Positions 53,679 through 63,300 of a stretch of DNA of 64,000 nt are shown here, in pieces; within the stretch, counting starts at the first letter, position 1, and every line of letters begins with the position of its first letter. The notes under the pieces were generated by a model that searched no databases, was not told the origin of the DNA, and worked only from the letters and a program-made list of their open reading frames with translations. Source of the DNA: Saccharomycopsis phalli (Eukaryota > Ascomycota > Saccharomycetes > Ascoideales > Saccharomycopsidaceae); contig CP073214.1 of the NCBI GenBank assembly GCA_020342235.1, positions 1,612,001-1,676,000 of the forward strand, given 5' to 3'. The position numbers and the translations under genes were made by a program.

Positions 53679-54379
53679 TGTAGGAGAGGAGAGGGTGAGG
53701 GATGAAGAGAGAAGAGAGATGAAGAGGGATAAAGTGAGATAAAGTGGGATTTAAAGACAAGAGATTTAGAGATGTGGAAACCATGAGAACAGCACATTGT
53801 GAAATGTGAGTTACGTCACAGGTGGTGGTGAATAGCATTGTAAATTTAATCAATCGTTTCAAATGGCACTGCTGCTAATTCTTTATTTTGAAAGTGTGCT
53901 TAATATTTTTATGTTCGTTTATACCGGGTCTATTCTCCATGAATTTCTCATGAGAATAAAATTAATCATTAAATATATTTTGTTATACAGGAGTAGTATA
54001 AGCTTGTGTCACGTGATATATTATGCATAGAAGATTAACGCTAAACCTGGGGTCATTCATGTATATATTACCCGGAAGAGTGTTTGAATCTGTGGGTCAA
54101 TGCTAATTAGCAGACAGTCAAACAGCACTATTTGCTCAAGTTTGGTAATGACAATTACAAATTTAGTTTGGCCATGTACTTGATATATTGATCTTTGGTT
54201 TCTGGATTATTTTTTGACCGGGGCGTATGAAGTTTCAATTGTAATGAAGAAGGCTTACCCTAAATTTTTGTAGCCTGCTTCGTCCTTTAAGAGAATCTGG
54301 ACATTTAATTTTTATTATATTCAGTCTGGCTCTAAATCCTTTAATGAAGTTGTCTCAACTGATGTAGCTCCATATTGTG
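53679..54379. other. Intergenic downstream of the p24 gene
   Basis: Begins with a purine-rich AGAGAAGAGAGATGAAGAG stretch and a CACGTG near 54007. Otherwise AT-rich with nothing recognised. Confidence 0.5.
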
Positions 54380-54683
54380 CTGAGTAATTGTCCTTTTTAA
54401 GTATAAACAGTCGGACTTTTTTCTGAGTAATCTCTCTTCAACAGTCCCTTAAAGATCAAGTCGAAAGTTTTTATTTCTGTTCAAAGGGTTTACTCTTGAC
54501 TCCAAAATTAGCGGCGCCATCCTTGGTTTTTTAGACGGTGAAATATCAATCTCGACCTTTGGGAGAGCCTAGTATGGCTATAGAAGTAAATAAAGATATT
54601 ATCATTATTATAGTCGGACTTTGGAATAGTCAAGCGAATATATGTTAGTTATTTACCAACTTGTAACCTAGTTAGTATATTAT
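54380..54683. mobile_element. LTR remnant split by a LINE insertion
   Basis: GTATAAACAGTCGGACTTT (54401-54419) and, after the LINE, GGAATAGTCAAGCGAATATA and TTTACCAACTTGTAACCTAG align continuously with the LTR-like repeat at about 31633-31718 (TATAAATAGGCAGACT, AATAGTCAAGCC). The LTR is a fossil fragment; nothing internal adjoins it. Confidence 0.65.
54420..54611 (+). mobile_element. Short 5'-truncated LINE, subfamily B, with exact 11-bp target-site duplication
   Basis: 192 bp of subfamily B 3'UTR (CTTAAAGATCAAGTCGAAAG; AAAATTAGCGGCGCC; GAGCCTAGTATGGCTATAG) ending in an ATT-rich tail. AGTCGGACTTT at 54409-54419 and 54612-54622 flanks it. It inserted into the older LTR remnant. Confidence 0.85.
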
Positions 54684-54983
54684 GGCAACTTTTGATGTAT
54701 TAAGCTACAATCGATACTTGATTAAGCTACAATTGATAGTTTTAAACTACAATCAACACTTGGTTAAACCACAATCAACAATTGATTAAGCTACAACCAA
54801 CACTAGATTATTAAACCACAACCAACTTGTACCAGGCAAACCTGATAACATAGCCCTACCTTTATAACATTACAACAATGAAAACAAACTTCTGGATCCT
54901 CCACGTCTCCTTATTGTAAATTAAATACCACATTGTATATACCATTATACACCACATTGTATATAAATTACATACCGCATTGT
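54684..54983. repeat. Degenerate ~22-bp repeat and FRA1 3' flank
   Basis: Variants of TTAAGCTACAATCAACACTTGA recur six or seven times (about 54700-54830). A two-copy CATTGTATATA motif follows before the FRA1 stop. Confidence 0.7.
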
Positions 54984-57098
54984 CTACAAAGGAAGCGTCT
55001 CGTTCTTCAACCACAAATAACTCAGTCTGTCCAAGATCCCCTTAAACTCTTCAAAAATCAGATGATGGTACTGGTTGACCAAGTCGATCTCGTCCTTTGT
55101 TAGTAGTGACGTGTTGATCAACTTGCGGCAGTATGGCACCCTGGTGATGTTTTCCATTTGCAAAAAGCCATGCTTCTCCGACGGAGTCACACAGACAATG
55201 TTCTCGATACGGATTCCATAGTGGTCGGTCTTGTAGTACCCTGGTTCGTTGGAAATGACGTTGCCGGCCTGTAGTGGGAACTTCAAGCATGTTGGCCGGA
55301 AGCCAATGCCAATTGGCCCCTCGTGGACGTTCAAGAACGATCCGACGCCGTGGGACGTTCCATGTTTGTAGTCAAGCCCGTGGGACCACAAGAACTGGCG
55401 AGCAATGGCGTCAATCTGGTATCCGTTGGTGCCGTTGGGGAACTTTAGCGTCTCGATGGCAAGGTTGCCCTTCAAGACAAGGGTATAGTTGTCGATTTCC
55501 TCTTGGGTAGGCGTGGAGAAGTGGAGTGTCCGGGTGATGTCGGTGGTTCCTTGGAGGAACTGAGCGCCGGAATCGTTCAAGTAGATCTTGGCCGGGTTGA
55601 TGATCGACGAGTGTTCCACCGACGGACTGTAGTGGATGATGGCAGCGTTTTTCCCCGTGGACGAAATGGTCTCAAAGGACAAGTCCACAAAGTCGCGCTG
55701 CTGCCTGCGGAACGATTCCTGCTTCACTGCGGCCTCGTACTCGGTGATCATTTCTCCGGCCTTCATTTGGGCGTCGAGCCACGAGAAAAACTTTATACAA
55801 GCGACTGCGTCCTTGGAGTGTGCGACCTTGAAGTTGGCTGTCTCTGTTGCGTTTTTGACCGACTTGAAGAGCTCGATTGGCGAGTTGATGACCCGGAAGT
55901 CGCCAGGCAAGCTCTGGACGATTTTCGAGTTGGCTGACTGGGGAACAAGAAACGACGGCACGGCAAAACTGGCCAAGTCGCGGTAAAAGTCGCAGTACGG
56001 TCGTATTTGCACGTCAATCTCGCTGAGATACTGCGAAATGTCGAGCGCACTATCCCGTGACTCGAGGTCGCAGTAGAGAACCGTGGTGTCGTTGAGAAGC
56101 ACCAAGTAACTGTAAAACACCGGGTTAAAGTCGATGTCGGAGCCCCGGAGGTTGAGGAGCCAGGCGATTTCGTCAAGGGCGTTGACGACAAAGTTGCAGT
56201 GGCCATGTTCCTCGGTCAATTTGGCCCGAACGCGTTTGAGCTTCGACTCCGAGGATTCGCCTGTGAGCTCGGGACCAAGGCGAATCAATTTCGAGAGCTT
56301 GCGTTCGGGCAACGGCTCGAAATCCTGCCAGATAGCGTCGACCAAGTTTGCGTCGGTGCCGACAAGTTCGACTGTGGTTTTGACACCCAGTTTTGCGACC
56401 TCGTCGCTGAGTTTGCCTCGGAGGTCGGTAAACGCCCCGTGGGAAATCAACTTCGGGTCAATGGAGATCCGCACGTCCATCCCCGTGTCGCTGCTCTGTT
56501 GGATGGCCTGAGAAATGGCCCACTCTTGCCAGGACGGTTCTCCTTTGACATTCTGCTTGAGGAGCCGCCAGTTGAAGTCCAACTCGTCCTCGGCCTGCAC
56601 AAAGTACCGACCGTCGGTCGAAAGCGCACTCAAGCCTTGTGGGGTGTCGTTCATACAGAGCAAGTCACGGGTCACCACTGCGACTCCAGCAGACCCAGAG
56701 AACCCGGAAATGAAGCTGCGGCGCTGGTCGCTTGCCGCAACATACTCCGACTGGTGCTCATCCTCCGAGGGAACAATGTACACTGCAATGTTGTGGACCT
56801 TCATCTGGGTGCGGAGCGCCGCCAAACGGCGCGAGGTGTTTCTCTCCTTGACGGTGTCGACATCGCAGCCGGATAGCGACTTGCGCGAGTTGCTCCGGGA
56901 CAACGAAAGCCCGGCGGTGGACAGCCGGCGAAGACTCATTCGCTTAGCAATAATGGAAGAGCGATGGTTCTGGCGGGAAAGAAGCCCCGGGGAACATGTG
57001 CAGTTGGAGCAGTTGCGCGACATCCGCGGGCGCGACGTGGCCATCCTGTTACTTCCAAGTGATAGCATCGACGTCTTTTGAACTAGATGGCTAGACAT
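54984..57098 (-). CDS. FRA1: Fra1, aminopeptidase-P-like iron-regulation factor
   Basis: Cytosolic M24B (X-Pro aminopeptidase) family protein. In baker's yeast it works with Fra2 and glutaredoxins to signal mitochondrial Fe-S status to the Aft1/2 iron regulon. The start is the ATG at 57096-57098 (MSSHLVQKTSML), giving 704 aa; eight codons upstream begin with TTG. The N-terminal CSNCTCSPGLLSRQ and VPSEDEHQSEYVAASDQRR, ISGFSGSAGVAVVTRDLL match Fra1 as remembered (749 aa). The pita-bread domain keeps all metal ligands: Asp in LNDSGAQF and TTDITRT, His in GTSHGVGSF, Glu in ISNEPGYY and GIRIENIV. The C-terminus (YLWLKNETLPL) is the family end, so the gene is complete. Confidence 0.95.
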   Translation of the reverse strand: MSSHLVQKTSMLSLGSNRMATSRPRMSRNCSNCTCSPGLLSRQNHRSSIIAKRMSLRRLSTAGLSLSRSNSRKSLSGCDVDTVKERNTSRRLAALRTQMKVHNIAVYIVPSEDEHQSEYVAASDQRRSFISGFSGSAGVAVVTRDLLCMNDTPQGLSALSTDGRYFVQAEDELDFNWRLLKQNVKGEPSWQEWAISQAIQQSSDTGMDVRISIDPKLISHGAFTDLRGKLSDEVAKLGVKTTVELVGTDANLVDAIWQDFEPLPERKLSKLIRLGPELTGESSESKLKRVRAKLTEEHGHCNFVVNALDEIAWLLNLRGSDIDFNPVFYSYLVLLNDTTVLYCDLESRDSALDISQYLSEIDVQIRPYCDFYRDLASFAVPSFLVPQSANSKIVQSLPGDFRVINSPIELFKSVKNATETANFKVAHSKDAVACIKFFSWLDAQMKAGEMITEYEAAVKQESFRRQQRDFVDLSFETISSTGKNAAIIHYSPSVEHSSIINPAKIYLNDSGAQFLQGTTDITRTLHFSTPTQEEIDNYTLVLKGNLAIETLKFPNGTNGYQIDAIARQFLWSHGLDYKHGTSHGVGSFLNVHEGPIGIGFRPTCLKFPLQAGNVISNEPGYYKTDHYGIRIENIVCVTPSEKHGFLQMENITRVPYCRKLINTSLLTKDEIDLVNQYHHLIFEEFKGILDRLSYLWLKNETLPL

Positions 57099-57855
57099 GA
57101 TAGAAATGAGCACGACTGGCAAGGAAAAGCTAGTTCGTGTGCCGGGTAACGGGGTGAGATGGGAGTGACGAAGTCACCACCTTTGTCAGGTGTTTCTGGG
57201 TAACTGGTGTTGGTGTGAATATCGGCATTGCTAGGGTTTTGTAGTTGTAATATTATTATTGTATTTAGCCATTGTTTCTGGATGCACGGTATTTACGAAT
57301 ATATGTTTACTTGGGAAAATCCTGGGTAGTTGTTGAAGGAAACTGCTACAGATCTTATAGCTAGGATTAAACTCAATTTGGGTTGTCAATTCCTAGACTT
57401 GTAACTCGGTGCCTTGGCAAGTTTGACTGGTGAATTTTTCCATGGGGAGAATCATGTTCCATATGTTTTGGTAATTTATTCAAGTTTATAGACTGATTGG
57501 CAAGCACTTTCCACGTGTTGCGTATTCCATGGGTAGATTTGTATTTCATCAAAGCATGACAGAATTGCAGCTTCCAAGAGCTCTAGCGGTTTGCAATAAT
57601 TGGAAGTGCAAGGATAATCAGAGTTAGGGATGGTGAGTAATTAGATGTGGCATATGGATGTTATTATCAAATGGCTTGATATATGAATTGAATGAGTTAT
57701 TGAATGAGTTACTGTATGAGTCAAGTTTATGGAGTCATTGGTATGCGGCCAATGGTATAATACAGCCAATGGTAAAGGTTTTGTTGTAATTAATCTTCAA
57801 GCACGTAGAAATGTTTATTTTGTTGAGATTTATTATGATAGATATTTAATGTCGA
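57099..57855. other. Upstream region of FRA1
   Basis: AT-rich non-coding DNA with small repetitions of GAATGAGTTA near 57680-57720. No gene is seen. Confidence 0.5.
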
Positions 57856-57910
57856 TGTAATATAGTAACTAGAATACGAAGTTGGTAAATAGCTAAAATA
57901 TATTCGCTTT
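57856..57910 (+). mobile_element. LTR-end remnant abutting a LINE fragment
   Basis: Starts TGTAATATAGTAACTAGAAT, the reverse complement of the recurring LTR end at 31718, and breaks off in TTCGCTTT exactly where LINE sequence begins. Fossil fragment. Confidence 0.6.
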
Positions 57911-58050
57911 CCATAGCTCCTTCTGAGTCATTTCTCTTCAACAGTTCCTTAAAGATCAAGTCAAAAGTTTTTATCCCCATTCAAAGGGTCTTCTCTCGAC
58001 TGGGTCAAAAAGCAGGTATAAAAGACGGTAAATAAACATATTATTATTTA
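57911..58050 (+). mobile_element. LINE fragment, subfamily B, internally deleted
   Basis: CCATAGCTCCTTCTGAG, CTTAAAGATCAAGTC and CATTCAAAGGGTCTTCTCTC match the 4.4-kb and 54.4-kb copies. Then about 100 bp is missing and the AAATAAACA plus ATTATTATTT tail follows. TATTCGC/TATTCAC could be a short decayed duplication. Confidence 0.75.
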
Positions 58051-58416
58051 TTCACGATACAATTTATCTGTATTTATAGTGCCTATTCTCAATGTGACTC
58101 ATCTATATAATGTCCATTCTCAATACGACCCACCTATATAATATCCATTCTTAATACAACCCACCTATATAATGTCTATTACCAATACGACCCACCTGTA
58201 CAATGGCCATTTTCACATCCTTGGCACGATTCATCTACGTGAAGCATACCAAGCCACACATGAATGAAATCCGGTTGAAATGGCAACAAAAGTATGTGTA
58301 ATAAACAATCTCAATTTAAAGCGTACAAATACACAATACAACTCCATACATCCCTTTTGCAGTGGAATTGTACTATATGGTAATAACGTCCCATGATACT
58401 ATGATCATCTACAACC
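58051..58416. other. RIM9 3' flank with a 31-bp tandem repeat
   Basis: Non-coding. It contains the repeat at 58080-58203 and AT-rich DNA up to the RIM9 stop. Confidence 0.55.
58080..58203. repeat. 31-bp tandem repeat, 4 copies
   Basis: Units built on ATTCTCAATACGACCCACCT followed by ATATAATGTCC, with 2-5 differences each. Copies start at 58080, 58111, 58142 and 58173. Confidence 0.93.
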
Positions 58417-59529
58417 TCACTTTGGCAGTCTTCCCCGAGAAATCACGTCACTAATACTCCCATCACGCGGCGAATCCATGCCAGAGCCATCCAACGCCAA
58501 ATGTGGGCTTTGCCCACTGGCATTGCGTCTGCCATTTGCATTGTGTATAAACGTTGTCAACGGAATGGGAGGAGAGTGGTCGCTAAACAGGTCCAAGCCA
58601 GGCAGCTGGCTTGTATGTGACGCCGTGTGGAAATGGGCCGGGCTTTGGTCCATTTCGCGTGACAGTTGGGCGTAGTTTTGAAGATCTTGGTAATTCTCGT
58701 GGCTGGAACTGGTGTGGTGGTAATTCTCGTGACTGGATCTGGCATGGCCTTTATTCTGAGTCATTTGGTGGGTGTAGATTGGCTCCTCCGTATGGTGGGA
58801 TTCTACACTGCCAGTGACTGTTTCTGTTACAGTGTCAGTGGGCCTGAGAAACTGCTGGGGCACAGGAGAGTCGAGCGAGGGCTTTGCTAGAAGATTCTCC
58901 AGGCTGCTATGGGGCAGATCGTACTCAAAGCCGTGGAGCGAGTAGCGGGCGTTCTGGCTGTTGATGAGGGAGTTGTTGTGGTCGACAGCGAGTCTGCTGC
59001 TTGCGGTGCGGCGCATGATGCACATGGAAGCACCCGAGACGGCAATAAGCACGGTCAGGACGAGAATAAGCCAGCCGGACCAGTCGAGGAACGGGGCAAA
59101 GAGCAAGATGTCGACGAGGAAGCTGAGCAAGGAAAGGAGGAACGTCGGAAGAGTCCATAGGAGAAGGCCGACGAGAAGACGCAAGTTGCGTTTTGGCGGG
59201 GAGAAGTGCACGACCACGGAGAGCGCAAGGAGAATGAAGGTGAAGCCGTTGGAGATGGGGTGGACGACCAACAACTTTGAGATGGAGTGGCGGGTGTTGG
59301 ACGGGAGGCTGAACACCGAGAGTTCCTCGACGGTGGATGAGGAGTAGCCGATCATCACGGGGGAGCATGTGCCGTTGTTGTTGCAGAAGCCAAACACGCC
59401 GAACTTGTACCCGTCGTAGTTGCAGAGGGTGATGGACTGGGTCACAGGGACGGAGAGAATGGCCACGAGCTGGAGGGCGAGGGCTAATGCGAGGAGAAAC
59501 GATGCGAGGGCGGATGCTTTGAATGCCAT
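58417..59529 (-). CDS. RIM9: PalI/Rim9 pH-response membrane protein
   Basis: Plasma-membrane component of the Rim101/PacC ambient-pH sensing complex, helping the Rim21 sensor signal alkaline pH. The 370-aa protein has four membrane segments (about 8-28, 86-109, 118-146, 151-172), the PalI-type extracellular loop between the first two (CNYDGYKFGVFGFCN...GTC, residues 36-55), and a long Ser/His/Asn-rich cytosolic tail from about 173, with two SSHENY copies. Topology and the KFGVFGFC motif match the SUR7/PalI family. The tail makes it longer than baker's-yeast Rim9 (239 aa), as in other filament-forming ascomycetes. The start is the first ATG of the first membrane segment. Confidence 0.88.
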   Translation of the reverse strand: MAFKASALASFLLALALALQLVAILSVPVTQSITLCNYDGYKFGVFGFCNNNGTCSPVMIGYSSSTVEELSVFSLPSNTRHSISKLLVVHPISNGFTFILLALSVVVHFSPPKRNLRLLVGLLLWTLPTFLLSLLSFLVDILLFAPFLDWSGWLILVLTVLIAVSGASMCIMRRTASSRLAVDHNNSLINSQNARYSLHGFEYDLPHSSLENLLAKPSLDSPVPQQFLRPTDTVTETVTGSVESHHTEEPIYTHQMTQNKGHARSSHENYHHTSSSHENYQDLQNYAQLSREMDQSPAHFHTASHTSQLPGLDLFSDHSPPIPLTTFIHNANGRRNASGQSPHLALDGSGMDSPRDGSISDVISRGRLPK

Positions 59530-60322
59530 GGAGGAAGTAGCGGATGGAGTAGAGGATGAAGATATGAGTATATCGGCGTTGTCTTGACTGAATTGGTGTG
59601 TTGTCTTGCTTATTGTATTGACTGATAGTCTGTTGATTTATTATTTTCCTGGCTGATTAATCTGTTGATTTGATTATTGATTTGATTATAGTCTTGGTTG
59701 TCTCGATTATTGTCTCGATTGTCTTGATGGTTATATATGAATCTTAATCGATTTATTTCTGTATTTGGCTGATTTATATCTGTATCTTACTAACCAATCT
59801 TGATATCTATATCATCAACTGATTTATTTCTATAGCTCATAAATCCTTGTTCTGGTTTCTTGTTTCCGTCGTCTCGATTTCCGTCGTGACTATTTCTGTC
59901 GTCTCAACTATTGGTATCGTCTCAACTATTGGTATCGTCTCGATTTTATCGTCTCAACTATGTTTTGTTGTCTCAACTATGTCTTATCTTCTCGATTTTA
60001 TCTTCTCGATTTTATCTTCTCGATTTTATCTTCTCGATTTTATCTTCTCGATTTTATCTTCTCGATTTTATCTTCTCGATTTTATCTTCTCGATTTTATC
60101 TTCTCGATTTTATCGTCTCACTATCTCAGTCTATCAGTATCGTCTTACGGTAACCTGATATTCCTATCGTAGCTAAATCCGCGCAATTATACCAGGGTGA
60201 ATATCCGGTGCAGCTACCAGTCAATATCAAGTAGCGTATCCAAACAAACTTTAGATATACCACAAGTTGTGGTTACAATGTCTATCCATGCAACTGATGC
60301 GGTTCAAGTCCTTGGAGAGTGG
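59530..60322. other. Divergent RIM9/FIG4 intergenic
   Basis: TTGATT/TGTCTCGATT-rich DNA with a 14-bp minisatellite at 59989-60114. Two short TTTCTGTATTTGGCTGATTT-like repetitions precede it. No gene is seen. Confidence 0.55.
59989..60114. repeat. 14-bp tandem repeat, 9 perfect copies
   Basis: Unit TTCTCGATTTTATC, nine exact copies, with degenerate TCGTCTCAACTAT copies to the left. Confidence 0.98.
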
Positions 60323-60357
60323 CACGTGTCGGTCACGAATTGCATCTACGTCACGTG
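60323..60357. promoter_or_regulatory. Two CACGTGTC boxes immediately before FIG4
   Basis: CACGTG at 60323 and 60352, 29 bp apart, both followed by TC. The second ends 37 bp before the ATG at 60395, which supports transcription starting near that ATG. Confidence 0.5.
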
Positions 60358-60394
60358 TCAATTCATAAAGCTCGGTACTTGACCACTGTACGCT

Positions 60395-63300
60395 ATGGAG
60401 AGTTTGAAACTGAGCGAGGTAGGCTCGAAACAAGTACATGAGGAGAGTTTGAAATTGTGCGAGGAAAATTCAAACCGGGTACGTGATGAAAGCTCGAAAC
60501 GAGTACGTGATGAAAGCTCGAAACGAGTACATGATGAGAGCTTGAAACTGCGCGAGGAAAAGTCCAATCGAGTGCACGAGGAAAAGTCCAATCGAGTGCA
60601 CGAGGAAAAGTCCAACCGATTACGTGAGGAAAAGTCAAAACTGCACGAGGAAAAGACAAACAGAGTACGTGAGGAAAACTGGAAACGAGTGCATGAGGAA
60701 ATCTCCAACCGAGTACTCGAAAACCCAACCCAAATACTCGAAAACCCAACCCAAATACTCATAAACCCAACCCAAGCACGCGACGAAAACCCAACCCAAA
60801 TACTCAAAAAACCAACCCAAATACTCGAGGAAAACTCAAAGAAACGAGTGCGCGAGGAAAGCGACACCGACAGCCTGTATGCGCCCAGCTCTCCGCCCAA
60901 TAGCCCGCCCAACAGCCCGCCCAACCCTGCAGACGAGCCGCCCTGCCCCATGGTGTTCCCCGGAGGACCAAGCGAGGACGAGCCCGTACTCAAGCCGCGG
61001 AAACTCATACTCCAGAAGTTCACAGTGTACACGACCGCGGAACGCATGTACATTGTGGGCAGCAACAACCGGGAGCTGATGTTCCGGATCCTCGAGATCG
61101 ACTTGCGGGCAGTGCTGCTCGAGGTGATTGAGGACAACGTGTACTACACGCGACGGGAGGCGGTGCGGATTCTCAATGCTCTCGAAGCAGACGGCCTCGA
61201 GAAGCGAGTATCGTGCTACGGGCTCCTTGGGTTTGTGCGGTTCACACTGCACTACTACCTTCTCGTGGTCACCGAGCGGCATATTGTGGGCCACTTGGGC
61301 GGGCATCACGTGTACTGCGTGGGCGGCACTGCGCTCGTTCCTGTGGTCGGGCGGGCGCGGGCGCAGAGCCTGGACGAGCAAAAGTTGCTTCTGATCTTTG
61401 AGAGCTTCAACCTCGAGGAGCACTTCTACTTCAGCTACACGTACGACATCACGAACACGCTCCAGAAGAACCTCATGGTCGAGAAGCTGCGGCCGTACGG
61501 CAAGCCGCGGGACGGCTCGCTTGGCGAGTATAACGAGATGTTCGTGTGGAACCGCTCGCTTCTCCGGCCAGTGGTCGCAGTTTTTGACCGCTCCTTCGAC
61601 TGGTTCCAGCCGCTTGTGCATGGCTCCTTCAGCCAGGCAGTGGTGCTGGTGTACAACAAGAAGATCTACATCACCCTTGTGGCCCGCCGCTCGCACCATT
61701 TTGCCGGCGCCCGCTTCTTGAAACGCGGGGTCAACGACCAGGGCTATGTTGCCAACGAGGTTGAGACCGAGCAGATCGTCTGCGACCAGCTGGTCACCTC
61801 GTTCCACGACCCGGCCCAGGGCCCCTGGATGAACCCACGCTACTCGTCGTTTGTCCAGCATCGCGGAAGCATCCCGTTGTACTGGGCCCAGGACGTCGCC
61901 AACCTCAACAAGATCGCCAAGCCGCCCATCACCATCACCCTCCACGACCCGTTCTACTCTGCTGCCGCCCGCCACTTCAACCGGCTCTTTGCCCGCTACG
62001 GCCCAAACGTCCGCATCCTCAACCTCATCAAGCAGAAGGAAAAGGTGCCCCGCGAATCGACCTTGGGCCGCGAGTTCCGCAGCTGCATCGACTTCCTCCA
62101 GCAACGGCTCCCAGCAAAACTCGACTACGTCGCTTGGGACATGTCCCGTGCATCCAAGACTGGAAGCCACGGCCAGGACGTGCTCGAGTTCTTGGAACGC
62201 TACTCCGACACCGTGCTCGAAGAGGTCGGAGTCTTTGTCAACAGCAGCGTCCAGAACTCGTCCAACTTGCAAAAGGGCGTCTGCCGCACAAACTGCATCG
62301 ACTGTCTCGACCGCACCAACGCCGCACAGTTTGTCATTGGCAAAAAGGCATTGGGCCATCAGCTCAGGCGCCTCGGCATCCATGACAGCGTGTACCTCGA
62401 ATACGACTCTGACGCAGTCAACTTACTCACCAACATGTTCCACGATCATGGCAACATCATTGCTCTCCAGTATGGTGGGTCCAACTTGGTCAACACCATG
62501 GAGACGTACCGCAAGATCAACCAGTGGAACAACAAGAAAAACGACTTGATCGAGAACTTCAAACGCTTCTACTCAAACAGCTTTGTCGACCCGCTCCGCC
62601 AGGACACAATCAACTTGTTCTTGGGCAGCTACAGCTACGACACCCATGGGAAAAAATTCCTCCTCTGGGACTTGTCCAACGACCACTACCTCCACAACGA
62701 CATCCACTACCTCCCACACTCCCACAGCTACGGCTTCTGGTGGAACGCAAAGGTCCTCGACTACTGGGCCCACCTCCAGTACCCGCCGAAAAACATCCGC
62801 CCGGGCGGCTCCCCGGCCGACCCGGCAGCCGACCGCTTGGTCGAAAAGTACGTCCGCCCAATGCTCGCCGCCTACTACGTTGCGCCAGACGGCTCCGTCC
62901 GCCGCCGCCGCGGCGCTCCGCTGACTGCAACCCGCCCACGACTTCTCGCAAAACTCCTCCGCTACTTGGCCCAGCAGTACGTCCCAGCAAAATTGGAACC
63001 GGGAAAACACAACGACAACTACTTCAACGAATACTACCTCCCAAAACGCCTCACTAACTTCAAGCTCTTGTTCGACATGAACATCGTCAGCACCACCTCC
63101 CTCGGCCCAGACGAAGACCCCGCCCAGGACCCGCCTAGCGCGTCACGTGAGCCCAGCAGCCCGTTCGAGTCCCGCAAGCCAGGGGGGACAAACCAGAACT
63201 TGCTCCAGATGTACCAGGTGTCCCACGAAGAAACAAAAACTGTGGCGCATATAGACAGCGTCCCATCCACAAACGAAACAAGCTTCTCAATGAGCCAGCT

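Noticed and set aside
57099-57122. Upstream TTG start for FRA1
   Set aside because: The ATG at 57096-57098 is the normal start, and the extra eight codons are not needed by the family.
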